Assembly: GCF_900128965.1 (NCBI RefSeq)
Contig: NZ_FQUL01000020.1
Span: forward strand, 1-41,153
Direction: 5' to 3'
Length of the DNA stretch: 41,153 bases
Source: Ferrithrix thermotolerans DSM 19514
GTDB taxonomy: Bacteria > Actinomycetota > Acidimicrobiia > Acidimicrobiales > Acidimicrobiaceae
Every line of letters begins with the position of its first letter. Within the stretch, counting starts at the first letter, position 1. Positions 23,536 to 33,225 of the stretch are shown here, piece after piece. The notes below the pieces were generated by a model. It saw nothing but the letters and a program-made list of their open reading frames with translations. It ran no database searches and was not told where the DNA came from. A program made the position numbers and the translations under genes.

Positions 23536-26500
23536 ATGTATCTGAAGTATCTTTCGATTAGGGGGTTCAAGTCTTTTGCTGACACAGCAAAGGTAAAGTT
23601 CTCCCCGGGGCTAACTGTGATAGTTGGACCGAACGGTTCGGGCAAGTCCAACGTCGTAGATGCTCTAGCCTGGGTGTTAGGAGCTCAAGGACCTAAGCAG
23701 CTTAGGTCATCTAAGATGGAGGATGTAATCTTTGCCGGTTCCTCCAAACGGCCTCCGCTAGGTCGGGCAGAGGTCTCGGTCACCTTTGACAACTCAGATG
23801 AGTCTCTCTCTGTCCCTCTTAGTGAGGTTTCAATCTCTCGAAGCCTGTACCGCTCCGGCGAGAGCAGTTACAAGCTAAACGAGGTCGCCTGTCGACTAAG
23901 TGACCTAGTGGATCTCCTTGGTGAGGTGGGGGTGGGAAAGAGCCAGCACCTTATTATCTCACAGGGCGAGGTGGATGACATTGTAAACGCCAAAGCCGAC
24001 GATCTTAGGGTGATAATAGAGGAGGCTGCTGGTATAACGCGCCACAAAAGGCGTAGAGACCAAGCCCTAAAGCGTCTTGTCGAAGTAGATGGCGATCTTG
24101 AGGATATCTCAAAGATGGAGCGCGACCTAAAGCGCAAGATAAAGCCGCTTGAGAAACAGTATGAGTTAGCGAGAATGCGCGATGAGCTAATAGGTAGGAA
24201 GAGGTCACTATCTCTATGGATCGCCTCTATGGAGATGAAAGAACTAAGCATCACAGAGACCACACTCAAATCGGCTAAAGCTGCCCTAGAAGTAAAGGCG
24301 GTTGAGACAAGTGAGGCTTTGGCGAAGAGTGCTCGAGATCTCTCTGAGCTCAAAAGAGTTGATGAATCTGCGGCGCTTGCGCAGCTTGAGGCGCTAGACG
24401 GAGAGATCCAGAGTCTTGAATCTGAGATAAAGGGGAAGAGCTCTGTTTTGAGAGAGAGGATTCGCTCTATCGAAGGTAGAGTCCTACAACTTAACGCAGA
24501 ACTTGATCTAAGTCGCATACAAAGGCTTCGTAAATCCAAGGCGGAGCTTGAGGCAAAGGTTGCGGCTGAAGGAAAGGAGCTTGTAGACAAGGAGCAGAGG
24601 CTGAAAGATAGGGTTGAGTCAGTTGTAGAGCCACCTCGAGAGCAGCTCGAGACCTACGAGCGAGAGGTTGATCTGCTAAGGGCCTCTGTCCATGAAAAGC
24701 GATCAGACCTCGAGGGACTCAAAAGACGACTTGTGCAGGAGAAGAACGATCAAAAGCAGCGACACCAAGCGTTGGAGGAGTTGGCTAAAAAGATGCGGGA
24801 ACTCTCGGCCGACTCGGAGTCCCTGCGGCGGTCGATACTTGAGACCCAGACCAAAGTGTCGGTGAAGCGCCAAGACGCAGAGACTTTAAAGCTGGACGCC
24901 GATGCCCTGGAGGACGAGCTGTCTTCGCTAAGGCAACTCGCCCAAGGCGTCAAAGAAGAGCTATCTTCAATAGACGCTGAGCTTTCTGCACTTAGAACGT
25001 TTCAGGGAGGAAGGCAGTCAAGAGCTGCGCTTCAGGTTGACTTTGTGACTTTGCTCGATCTTTACCAGGTGCCTGAGGGATATGAGTTCGCTCTCGAAGC
25101 AGCTCTCGGCGATCTCGGAAGGGCTTTCGTTGTCTCCTCGGAACAAGACCTAAGAGCAGGCTATCTGGCGCTGTGTGAAGCGGGCAGCTCGGGCGTCATC
25201 GTAACTGAAGGGTTTCTTGAAGGGATATCATCGAAGCGAAGTTCTGACGCTTTTGTTGGAAACAGGCCTAAAAAGCTCCTTGTGTCCAACGTCGAAGCCA
25301 AAGAAACAGGGGTCTCTAAAGAGGCGCTCATGGCCCTACTTGAAGATGTCTTCATGGTTGATGATGATCAAGAGGCTGCGTCGCTCCTCGCCGAACGTCC
25401 CCATGCTCGCTTCGTCACAAGACAAGGGCACGTCTTTTCACTTGGGCGTACAGAGGTTTCGATTCGGGGGGACAGAGCTATAGAACTTAGAACGTTACAC
25501 CTCCAAAAGCGCCGTAAAGAGTGGGATCAAAGATACAAGGAGCTCCAAGAGAAGATCGCCAGGGTGGACACAAGGCTAACTTCGACACTTAGGGAGCACC
25601 GATCCATGGTTGTTGAGATCGAGCGGCTTGTTGAGACTCAGACTGCTCATCACAGAAAGCTCCAGGTAGTTGAGGACAGATTTCAGCTGATAGAGAAAGA
25701 CAAGGAGAGACTTACCCTTCAGCTTGAAGGTGCAGGTCTCACCTTGAGCGAAGAGGATCTCACTGAAAAAGAAAGAGACCTGACCGAGACGCTTAGAGCT
25801 CTTGCTCATAAGGAGGCTTCCCTAAGTGATGCCCGCTTACAAAGACGCGAGTTTGAGGCGCGACAGCGGGCGCTTGAGACTCTCAAAAATGAGATAAGGC
25901 TAAAGGCAGTTGAGGTTGAATCTTACGTCAAGATGCTCAGACAGATAGAGGCAGATCTGTCCGAAGAGACAAGGCTTTACGAGGATGCTATGGCGGCTTC
26001 TAAGAAGGAGAGAACCTTTTTGGATAATCGGCTTAAAGAGGCGAGGACTTACCGCAATGCTTTAGAGCATTTCCTCATGGAACTACTAGAACTAGGGGAT
26101 GAAGTCCGATCTAGACTTGGTCTTATTAGAGAGGCGATATCTCGACGCGCAAAGGAAAGGGCTACCCTAGAAAGTACACGTCAGAGTCTTGAGGCTCAGC
26201 TGCAGAGCACGAGAGAGGAGTCTCGCTCTCTTGATGAGGAGATCTCCAAGGTGTCTTTGACCATGAGGCTAAAAGAGGAGTCTTTCTCGAGGTATCTAGG
26301 AGCCTCTATGGCTCAGGTTCTAAGTGCAAGGCCGGTGGAAGGTGTGGCTCCAACTTTAGCAAAAGATGAACTGGAGTCGGTGGAGCGACGCCTCTCGGAG
26401 ATCGGCCCCGTCAATGCTTACGCAGCCTTGGAGCTTGAGGCTTTGAGAGCTGAGCTAAAAGAGGTTGAAGCTAACTCATCGGATGTGAGAGCGTCTCGGA

Positions 26501-27015
26501 GAGAGATGCGCAGTCTTCTAAGCGCCATAGATGACGAGATGCGTATCTCATTTGCTGACACGTTCTCCCAGATACAGCGGAACTTCACTCGTCTATTTGA
26601 AAAGCTGTTCCCCGGGGGCAAAGGTTCTTTACGTCTTGAGACAGACAAGGACGTACTAGAGGCGCAGGTTGACTTCGACATCGAGATTCCAGGCAAGAAG
26701 GTGACCAGACTGTCGCTACTCTCTGGCGGCGAACGGTCTTTGGTAGGGTTGGCGTTTTTGTTCTCGATTTTTGAGACAAAACCGACCCCTTTTGTAGTCT
26801 TAGACGAGGTAGAGGCTGCGTTAGACGACAGAAATCTAACTAGTTTCATAGAACTTCTAAAAGAGTTTCGAAGTCGAGTGCAGATAATAGTCGTTACCCA
26901 TCAAAAGCGCACCATGGAGACGGCAGACGTCCTCGTTGGGGTGTCTTCCACCCAGAAGGGAAGCTCGCAGATCATAAGGGAAGAGGTCTCTCGCTACGAG
27001 AGTGAATTGGTCTAG
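23536..27015 (+). CDS. smc: Chromosome segregation protein SMC
   Basis: The 1159-residue SMC ATPase condenses and organises the chromosome. It has Walker A GPNGSGKSN (31-39), then two long coiled coils (about 170-500 and 660-1000) flanking a hinge (about 510-640, with YEFALEAALGDLGRAFVV). The C-terminal head carries the ABC signature LSGGERSLVGLAFLF (about 1061-1075) and Walker B FVVLDEVEAALDD. The length is normal. ATG 23536 starts the typical MYLKYLSIRGFKSFAD. No scpA or scpB is in the window. In mycobacteria smc is soon followed by ftsY, but here the cyd genes intervene. Confidence 0.97.
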   Translation: MYLKYLSIRGFKSFADTAKVKFSPGLTVIVGPNGSGKSNVVDALAWVLGAQGPKQLRSSKMEDVIFAGSSKRPPLGRAEVSVTFDNSDESLSVPLSEVSISRSLYRSGESSYKLNEVACRLSDLVDLLGEVGVGKSQHLIISQGEVDDIVNAKADDLRVIIEEAAGITRHKRRRDQALKRLVEVDGDLEDISKMERDLKRKIKPLEKQYELARMRDELIGRKRSLSLWIASMEMKELSITETTLKSAKAALEVKAVETSEALAKSARDLSELKRVDESAALAQLEALDGEIQSLESEIKGKSSVLRERIRSIEGRVLQLNAELDLSRIQRLRKSKAELEAKVAAEGKELVDKEQRLKDRVESVVEPPREQLETYEREVDLLRASVHEKRSDLEGLKRRLVQEKNDQKQRHQALEELAKKMRELSADSESLRRSILETQTKVSVKRQDAETLKLDADALEDELSSLRQLAQGVKEELSSIDAELSALRTFQGGRQSRAALQVDFVTLLDLYQVPEGYEFALEAALGDLGRAFVVSSEQDLRAGYLALCEAGSSGVIVTEGFLEGISSKRSSDAFVGNRPKKLLVSNVEAKETGVSKEALMALLEDVFMVDDDQEAASLLAERPHARFVTRQGHVFSLGRTEVSIRGDRAIELRTLHLQKRRKEWDQRYKELQEKIARVDTRLTSTLREHRSMVVEIERLVETQTAHHRKLQVVEDRFQLIEKDKERLTLQLEGAGLTLSEEDLTEKERDLTETLRALAHKEASLSDARLQRREFEARQRALETLKNEIRLKAVEVESYVKMLRQIEADLSEETRLYEDAMAASKKERTFLDNRLKEARTYRNALEHFLMELLELGDEVRSRLGLIREAISRRAKERATLESTRQSLEAQLQSTREESRSLDEEISKVSLTMRLKEESFSRYLGASMAQVLSARPVEGVAPTLAKDELESVERRLSEIGPVNAYAALELEALRAELKEVEANSSDVRASRREMRSLLSAIDDEMRISFADTFSQIQRNFTRLFEKLFPGGKGSLRLETDKDVLEAQVDFDIEIPGKKVTRLSLLSGGERSLVGLAFLFSIFETKPTPFVVLDEVEAALDDRNLTSFIELLKEFRSRVQIIVVTHQKRTMETADVLVGVSSTQKGSSQIIREEVSRYESELV

Positions 27016-27169
27016 GACAACCAAAGTCTTATTCTCTAGCTCACAAGTCCCGCAGTCGTTGTATGCAGTAACGAAGTGCTTAGTTAGGTCCTTGTAAGTA
27101 AACCTCTCGTGACTTTAAGCCAAGTACTCTCTGAGAAAATTATTGGATCAAAGTGTGAACTACGACTCA

Positions 27170-27205
27170 GATACCCAGGAGGGTATCGTTAGCTCTTCTT
27201 ATGAT
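27170..27205 (+). promoter_or_regulatory. Palindrome and putative -10 box upstream of cydA
   Basis: GATACCC (27170-27176), spacer AGGA, GGGTATC (27181-27187) is a perfect seven-base inverted repeat. TATGAT at 27200-27205 resembles a -10 box, which places the palindrome over the expected -35 position, a common arrangement for a repressor site. The ATACCC/GGGTAT half-sites resemble those reported for copper-sensing CsoR/RicR regulators, but the identity of any regulator is inference. It could also be the smc terminator, though no T-run follows directly. Confidence 0.4.
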
Positions 27206-27237
27206 TGATAAAAAAGAGTTGGAATGGAGCGTAGAAG

Positions 27238-28668
27238 ATGCATCCGATCTTAGGTAACTTGACCCTCCTGCTATCAAGGTGGCAGTTTGCAACAACGACG
27301 ATCTATCATTTTCTATTCGTGCCGGTGACGATAGGGTTGTCGGTGTTAGTAGCGATCCTTCAAAGTGCTTACTATAAGACGCATGACGAGAGGTACGACC
27401 GCCTTGTAAGTTTCTTTGGAAAGCTGTTTCTTATTAACTTTGCCATAGGTGTGGTCACCGGAATAGTCCAGGAGTTTCAGTTCGGTATGAACTGGTCACA
27501 GTACTCTGCATTCGTTGGGAACATCTTTGGTCCCCCCCTGGCGATCGAAGGACTCTTGGCCTTTTTTATGGAGTCGACCTTCCTTGGCATCTGGATCTTC
27601 GGCAAAGGCAGGGTCTCAGAGAGGGTACATCTCTTTTCGATCTGGATGGCGTCTTTCGGCACAGTTCTATCTGCCTCCTTTATCTTGGCGGCTAACTCCT
27701 GGATGCAACATCCTGTTGGTTACAGTATCGATAAGGCTACTCATCAGGCTGTTATGACGAACTTTTGGGCGATTCTAACCAACTCGCTGTTCTTGGTGAC
27801 TTTGTTCCATACGCTTCTCGCAGCTGCGATGACAGCGGCCGCTCTTATGCTGGGCATCTCCTTTTATCAGATGAAGAGGAAGGCGACAAAAGATATCTTT
27901 GCTCTTGGAGCGAGAGTCGCTTTAATAGTACTCTTTGTCTCTTCCCTGGCGATGGCTCTAGACGGACACGTCCAAGGCCAGGTTATGGTCCAAGACCAGC
28001 CCATGAAGATGGCTGCTGGAGAGGCACTTTACAACACTGAACGGGGTGCCTCGGAGTCTCTTCTTACAATCGGTAACCTGCACGACAAGGTTATATTTCA
28101 GATCGGCCTTCCTCATGTCTTATCGCTACTAGCTACGGATAAGTGGAACGGTACGGTCCAGGGGATAAATCAGCTACAGGCGAAGTATGAAAGAGAGTAC
28201 GGGAAGGGTAACTACGTGCCCATCGTATGGCTCGACTACTGGTCCTTTAGGATCATGGCTGGTATAGGAGCAGTCATACTTGCCTTTGGAGCCTGGGGAA
28301 TGTACCTACTTCGCAAGAAGAGACTCGATGACTCTAAGTGGTTTAGATGGGCAGCGATGGCGATGGTTCCACTACCATTTATCGCTAATACTACCGGTTG
28401 GATCTTCCAGGAGACGGGCAGGCAGCCGTGGGTGGTCTATGGACTGCTCAAGACCTCGCAGGCCGTCTCCAACCTCTCTGCCTTTGAGGTGGGCATTACC
28501 TTAGTGGGCTTTACCGCTTTGTATGGATTGCTTGCGACCGTTGACATATCGTTGATGCTCAAGTACGCCAAGAAAGAGATTCAGGTGATAGGAGAGGGCG
28601 ATAAGGGTCTCTCTTTGCACCACGATGACGAGATGGAAGATGAAGAGCTCGGCTCTTTGGTCTACTAG
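27238..28668 (+). CDS. cydA: Cytochrome bd ubiquinol oxidase subunit I
   Basis: CydA is the haem-bearing subunit of the copper-free terminal oxidase that reduces O2 to water with quinol. The 476-residue protein has multiple membrane helices. Key segments are SRWQFATTTIYHFLFVP (with a haem-ligand His near residue 24), VVTGIVQEFQFGMNW, IEGLLAFFMESTFLGIW (the conserved proton-path Glu) and NSWMQHPVGY. The quinol-loop region is QDQPMKMAAGEALYNTE. The loop is of the short type. ATG 27238 has GGAATGGAG upstream (27219-27227). cydB follows after 14 bases. Confidence 0.97.
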   Translation: MHPILGNLTLLLSRWQFATTTIYHFLFVPVTIGLSVLVAILQSAYYKTHDERYDRLVSFFGKLFLINFAIGVVTGIVQEFQFGMNWSQYSAFVGNIFGPPLAIEGLLAFFMESTFLGIWIFGKGRVSERVHLFSIWMASFGTVLSASFILAANSWMQHPVGYSIDKATHQAVMTNFWAILTNSLFLVTLFHTLLAAAMTAAALMLGISFYQMKRKATKDIFALGARVALIVLFVSSLAMALDGHVQGQVMVQDQPMKMAAGEALYNTERGASESLLTIGNLHDKVIFQIGLPHVLSLLATDKWNGTVQGINQLQAKYEREYGKGNYVPIVWLDYWSFRIMAGIGAVILAFGAWGMYLLRKKRLDDSKWFRWAAMAMVPLPFIANTTGWIFQETGRQPWVVYGLLKTSQAVSNLSAFEVGITLVGFTALYGLLATVDISLMLKYAKKEIQVIGEGDKGLSLHHDDEMEDEELGSLVY

Positions 28669-28682
28669 AAAGGAGCTAAGAG

Positions 28683-29732
28683 ATGCACGCAAGCGGTCTT
28701 CAGTTGTTCTGGTTTATCCTTATAGGGGTCCTGTGGGCGGGATACTTCTTCCTCGAGGGATTTGATTTTGGTGTAGGTATGCTTCTTCCCGTGGTTGCAC
28801 GTTCGGACGTAGAGCGTAGGGCTCTGATCAACTCCATCGGACCAACTTGGGACGGTAATGAGGTCTGGCTCATAGTCGCTGGCGGGGCTACCTTTGCCGC
28901 TTTCCCACTTTGGTACTCGACGATGTTTTCGAGCTTCTACCTCCCTTTGTTCGTAATACTTCTGGCGCTGATAGGGCGCGGTGTTGCCTTTGAGTACAGA
29001 GGTAAAGGCAACTCCAAGAACTGGAAACGTAACTGGGATCGAGTGATATTTTTTGGGTCTTTAGTTCCATCGTTTATCTGGGGAGTTGCCTTTGGGGACC
29101 TTATCAAGGGAATACCCCTAAACGCCCAGGGTGTCTTTACGGGTAATGTCCTTGATCTGCTTCAACCATATGCCCTACTTGCAGGTCTTACCACTACGAT
29201 GGTCTTTTTGTTGCATGGGGCTCTTTTTCTTTCATTGAAGCTTACGGGGGATCTAAAAGAGAAAGTGGTTGATCGTATAAGGCGGATAGCGCCGATTACG
29301 ACTACGGTGTTGTTGGCGTTCTTAGCCGTGACCTATCTGGTCGCTAGAGGTGACGGACACTCGGGTGACGTGCCGGGATTAATACCTGTATCGGCGTTCT
29401 TGATCGTGGCATCTGTGTCGTGGTTGGCTCGAGAGAGGCTGTTTGGATGGGCATTTCTCTTCACGGGAGTCGCAATACTGGCTATCACTGCTACGATCTT
29501 TATGACCCTTTATCCCGATGTTATGATGTCGTCGACCTCGCAGGCTTTCTCTCTTTCGATAGCCAAGGCGGCGTCGCAGCCTTATACCCTACACATAATG
29601 ACGATCGTGGCTCTTATCTTCACGCCTTTTGTACTGGCCTATCAAGCGTGGACTTACTGGGTGTTTAGAAAGAGAATCTCGCTTCCACCGAGAAGCGGCG
29701 TAACGGATGTGACGCAGACCTCGCACCTATAA
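28683..29732 (+). CDS. cydB: Cytochrome bd ubiquinol oxidase subunit II
   Basis: CydB is the second membrane subunit of cytochrome bd. It is 349 residues long. The N-terminus FWFILIGVLWAGYFFLEGFDFGVGMLLPV and then INSIGPTWDGNEVWLIVAGGATFAAFP are near-diagnostic for the family. Later segments include FEYRGKGNSKNWKRNWD and a final hydrophobic helix (MTIVALIFTPFVLAYQAWTYWVF). AAAGGAG (28669-28675) gives ATG 28683 a strong ribosome binding site seven bases away. It is cotranscribed with cydA. Confidence 0.97.
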   Translation: MHASGLQLFWFILIGVLWAGYFFLEGFDFGVGMLLPVVARSDVERRALINSIGPTWDGNEVWLIVAGGATFAAFPLWYSTMFSSFYLPLFVILLALIGRGVAFEYRGKGNSKNWKRNWDRVIFFGSLVPSFIWGVAFGDLIKGIPLNAQGVFTGNVLDLLQPYALLAGLTTTMVFLLHGALFLSLKLTGDLKEKVVDRIRRIAPITTTVLLAFLAVTYLVARGDGHSGDVPGLIPVSAFLIVASVSWLARERLFGWAFLFTGVAILAITATIFMTLYPDVMMSSTSQAFSLSIAKAASQPYTLHIMTIVALIFTPFVLAYQAWTYWVFRKRISLPPRSGVTDVTQTSHL

Positions 29733-29763
29733 AGATAGATCTAGTAGTAGATTCGTAACTTAT

Positions 29764-31440
29764 ATGCAAGGCGGAGGAGACATCAAGGCGGAAAAGACTT
29801 CTCCTCCGCTAGACATGCGAATCTTGCAAGGTGGGCGAGCTAAGGCGGCCTTTGTAGCGGTTGCGTTACTTGAGGCGCTGCAGGCGGCGTTCTTGGTCCT
29901 AAGCGCCCTTCAGATCGGCGAGGTCTTCCAAGATGTTGTCATAGATCACAAGATAGCCACAGCTCTCCAGGCAACTTGGTTGTTTGCTCTGTTTTTTGGC
30001 CTGCGTCTCTTGATTGTAAAGGCAGCTGACGTGGCCTCACTGCGCTACGGGGCATACGTTGCAGAGCGGTTTCGGAGTCGCCTTTTATCTTCAGCGAAAG
30101 ACTCAGATATCTCAGAGTCTGAGCTTGGCTTTCTAAGTACCGACGGACTCACTTACGTAGTTACCTACGTGCAACGTCTAGTTCCCTCCTTGACCGCATC
30201 TTTTACGGTAACCCCACTACTCATCCTCTTTGTCTTTTTCCACGGGGTGTTGTACTTCGTGGAGATCTTGGTAGGACTGGCAGTCCTACCGGTGTTGATG
30301 ATTGTGATCGGACAAGCCACAAAGGATAAGGCTGCACAGAAGTTAGAGGCAACGGTATCTCTGAACGCTTTGTACCTAGATACTCTGAGGGGTGTGGGGG
30401 TGCTCAACTCCTTCAACAAGGCGGAACTTCAGGTAAAGTCCATATCAAGGTCGGCGTCAGAGCTGAAGAAGACTACCCTGTCGGTGCTTCAGATAGCCTT
30501 TGCTTCTGGTGTTGCTCTAGATACCTTGGTATCGATCGTGGTGGCAATCGTGGCTGTCTCAATCGGCATTCGCCTAAACGATGGAGGGCTATCTCTAGGT
30601 GCTGGAGCAGCGGTACTTTTTGTAACCCCTGAGATCTTTCTTCCAATTAGAACCGCAGCGCTTCAGTTTCATGCCTCCCAGGACGCGGTAGCGGTGCTAG
30701 ACCGAATCGACTCCCACGATCCGAACAACTCACTAACTTTTTTCGGGAAAGGGTCGAGCCAAGCCTGTCTAGATAAATTGGACCCCTTGGTTGGTCGGGT
30801 CGCAATCCCTTACTTAGTCTTTGACTCCTTTGGATTTGAAGTCCCCGAGAGATCGATATACGTGGATCTAACAACAAGCCTAGAAATAGGGGAGTGGCTC
30901 GGAGTTACAGGTGCAAGCGGGAGTGGCAAAACCTCGTTCTTGCGGGCGATAACGGGGGAGATACCCTTCCATGGACGGCTGAGACTAGCCGGTAGCGACG
31001 GTGATTTGCACAATATTCTGCAGGAGATAGCCTATCTTCCTTCCCGTCCCGGGTTCTTCGATGGAACATTGAGGGAAAACCTCTCTTTGTATAGGGGCGA
31101 CTGCTCAGAGAAAGAGATCCATGAGGCGCTTGAACTGGTTGAACTTAGTTATATGAAGTTCCGTCTTTTGGACAGGGTGCTTCCCTCGGGAGTGAACTTC
31201 TCCTCAGGAGAGCGACAGCGCCTGGCGTTGGCACGGGTGATTCTTTCCCGAAGGAGTCTTGTTCTATTAGATGAACCCACCTCGCATCTAGACCCAAAGG
31301 TTGAGGCAGAGGTGGTAAGGGTGCTAAGAGAAGCCACGAAGGAATCTGTAACCGTAGTGGTGACGCACTCTCCTCACGTTGCCTCTGAGTGTGATCAGGT
31401 TGTGGTCTTTAGCGAGGGAAAATGTCACTTACGAAGCTAG
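29764..31440 (+). CDS. cydD: Thiol reductant ABC exporter subunit CydD
   Basis: CydD and CydC form a heterodimeric ABC exporter needed for cytochrome bd assembly. It moves glutathione/cysteine in E. coli, and more recent work implicates haem. This half is 558 residues, with six membrane helices up to about 300. Its nucleotide-binding domain has Walker A GASGSGKTSFL (about 382-392), signature SSGERQRLALAR (about 479) and Walker B LVLLDEPTSHLD (about 498). Assignment to CydD rather than a generic exporter rests on its position directly after cydAB and before its partner. ATG 29764 is 31 bases from cydB. The end overlaps cydC by 19 bases. Confidence 0.88.
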   Translation: MQGGGDIKAEKTSPPLDMRILQGGRAKAAFVAVALLEALQAAFLVLSALQIGEVFQDVVIDHKIATALQATWLFALFFGLRLLIVKAADVASLRYGAYVAERFRSRLLSSAKDSDISESELGFLSTDGLTYVVTYVQRLVPSLTASFTVTPLLILFVFFHGVLYFVEILVGLAVLPVLMIVIGQATKDKAAQKLEATVSLNALYLDTLRGVGVLNSFNKAELQVKSISRSASELKKTTLSVLQIAFASGVALDTLVSIVVAIVAVSIGIRLNDGGLSLGAGAAVLFVTPEIFLPIRTAALQFHASQDAVAVLDRIDSHDPNNSLTFFGKGSSQACLDKLDPLVGRVAIPYLVFDSFGFEVPERSIYVDLTTSLEIGEWLGVTGASGSGKTSFLRAITGEIPFHGRLRLAGSDGDLHNILQEIAYLPSRPGFFDGTLRENLSLYRGDCSEKEIHEALELVELSYMKFRLLDRVLPSGVNFSSGERQRLALARVILSRRSLVLLDEPTSHLDPKVEAEVVRVLREATKESVTVVVTHSPHVASECDQVVVFSEGKCHLRS

Positions 31441-33083
31441 GGTCTGAACTATTTAGGGAAAAGAGATGGTCTGTGCTAGGTTATCTGAGTTCAGGTGCCC
31501 TTGCATACCTCTCTCCCGGTATTTTGTTTGCCTTCTCCGCATACCTGTTAGCAAAGTCTGCGCTCAAGCCCGGAATATTGACTCTTGGCGTGGCGATCGG
31601 CTCGGTCAGGTTTTTTGCCGTCGCCCGTGGGGCGTCGCTCTATGGGGAGCGGCTTGTGGGACACTCCTTGGTGCTTGAGTATGCAGCACGAGTTAGGGTC
31701 GAGCTTTTTAGAGCCCTAGCAAACGTGGTGCCGCACCGTCTTTTCCCTGGGGTCTTTGCAGAACTGACTGCCTCCCTAAACGGAGATGTGGAGGAGACTC
31801 AGGCGTTTTTGTTGAGGGTCCTTGAACCCCTTGTGGCCAGCGGAGTCTCCTTGGTGGTGGCCATCGCTGTGGCGACGTCTTTTTCGGTGAGTTTTGGAGT
31901 TGTAACAGCCTTGGGCGCAGTGGTCATGGCCGTCTCGATACCTCTTTTGGGCTACGTCATTGCGACACGGTCATCTAGATCAAACCAGTCAGTACGTGCA
32001 AGCGCATATAGGAGCGCTTCGTCGGTCTCTGATACCTTTTCTGAGAGGCGGCTTCTTGGTTCAGACGACTTCCTACTAGACCGCCTCAGAGCTGATACCC
32101 GTAGATTCGCACAGACTCAGGTTTCAATCGGTATGTTCTCTGGCGTCGTGGCGTTGATTGAGGCTGTGGCGCTGGTACTTACGGTCTCGGCAACTCTTTA
32201 TTTGGGGGTCAAAGAGGTGGCGTCGCATCGGTTGGGCTCTGTCTACGTCGCAGTTGTGCCCTTTTTGTTACTAGGGGTTTTCGAGGGCCTCTTGACGGTG
32301 GCTGTAGAGCTTTCAAAGGTAGCGACCTTCAAGGTGTCAAAGGACAGGTTGAATTCGATGCTTTCTTTCAAAAAACGCAGCTTGGACCGTAATCCAAGTG
32401 AACTTCCCGGACATGGCCCTGTGGAGATCACTTTGACAGATGTGACCTTCTCGTATCCTTCATCGGAAAAACCCGTCTTAAAAGGTGTATCTTTCATCGT
32501 CCCACGAGGGGAGCATCTGTTGGTAACTGGTCCAAGTGGAAGCGGGAAGTCGACGTTAGCCTCCCTGATTATGGGTGGATGGCTTCCCAACCGAGGCGAG
32601 ATCACTATCGACGGTGTACCCACCTCCGAGCTAAGCGAAGAGGAGATCGCCCGACACATAAGCTACCTCGGGCCCGAGCCCTACGTATTTGAAGCGTCGA
32701 TCGAGGCAAACCTGCGCATCGCTTCCCCTAAGGCTACAGACGCGGAGCTTATGGAAGTGATCGATCAAGTGGGGTTACTTTCATGGTACCTAAGCAGGGG
32801 TGGGTCGTTAGGTTCTAAAATATCTATGCGCCAGAACTCTCTCTCAAGCGGAGAGATGCAACGTCTGTCGATTGCCAGGGTGCTTCTAAGGGGAGCAAAG
32901 ACCGTCTTATTGGATGAACCTACGGCAAACCTAGACGGCGAGAACGAAAAGATTATTGTCGGGCTCATAAACGATCTGTTCTTGGGGGCAACTATGGTTG
33001 CGATCTCACACTCAGAGATCTTTAGATCAATGTTCCTCTGTGATAGATATGTAGAGTTATCCGACGGTCGTATCCTGGGCTAA
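31422..33083 (+). CDS. cydC: Thiol reductant ABC exporter subunit CydC
   Basis: This is the second half of the CydDC exporter, 553 residues. A transmembrane domain of six helices (about 15-300) is followed by an ATPase domain with Walker A GPSGSGKSTLAS (about 369-380), signature LSSGEMQRLSIAR (about 474) and Walker B VLLDEPTANLD (about 494). The helical region YGERLVGHSLVLEYAARVRVELF is typical of CydC. The ATG lies inside the last codons of cydD, which indicates translational coupling. Together with cydA, cydB and cydD it completes a full oxidase-plus-assembly module of about 5.8 kb. Confidence 0.88.
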   Translation: MSLTKLGSELFREKRWSVLGYLSSGALAYLSPGILFAFSAYLLAKSALKPGILTLGVAIGSVRFFAVARGASLYGERLVGHSLVLEYAARVRVELFRALANVVPHRLFPGVFAELTASLNGDVEETQAFLLRVLEPLVASGVSLVVAIAVATSFSVSFGVVTALGAVVMAVSIPLLGYVIATRSSRSNQSVRASAYRSASSVSDTFSERRLLGSDDFLLDRLRADTRRFAQTQVSIGMFSGVVALIEAVALVLTVSATLYLGVKEVASHRLGSVYVAVVPFLLLGVFEGLLTVAVELSKVATFKVSKDRLNSMLSFKKRSLDRNPSELPGHGPVEITLTDVTFSYPSSEKPVLKGVSFIVPRGEHLLVTGPSGSGKSTLASLIMGGWLPNRGEITIDGVPTSELSEEEIARHISYLGPEPYVFEASIEANLRIASPKATDAELMEVIDQVGLLSWYLSRGGSLGSKISMRQNSLSSGEMQRLSIARVLLRGAKTVLLDEPTANLDGENEKIIVGLINDLFLGATMVAISHSEIFRSMFLCDRYVELSDGRILG

Positions 33084-33225
33084 GTAGCGAACATCCCCCA
33101 CATCTAGCTACGACCCCTAGGTCTTGCGGCTCTTCGATGGTAGTACTTATGTAACGATATGCATCGGTCGTTATGTCGCAACAAGTTGCGCAAATACGCT
33201 TTTTTGTGCCTACTATGAATCTCAT

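Noticed and set aside
23868-24590. 240-residue open frame on the minus strand inside smc
   Set aside because: It is antisense to the well-supported SMC coiled coil, is Ser/Arg-rich without motifs, and arises from codon bias of the sense gene.
29764-33083. The two ABC proteins as a generic multidrug or lipid exporter
   Set aside because: Their tight linkage to cydAB and heterodimer layout with overlapping genes favour CydDC, though the transported molecule cannot be read from the sequence.
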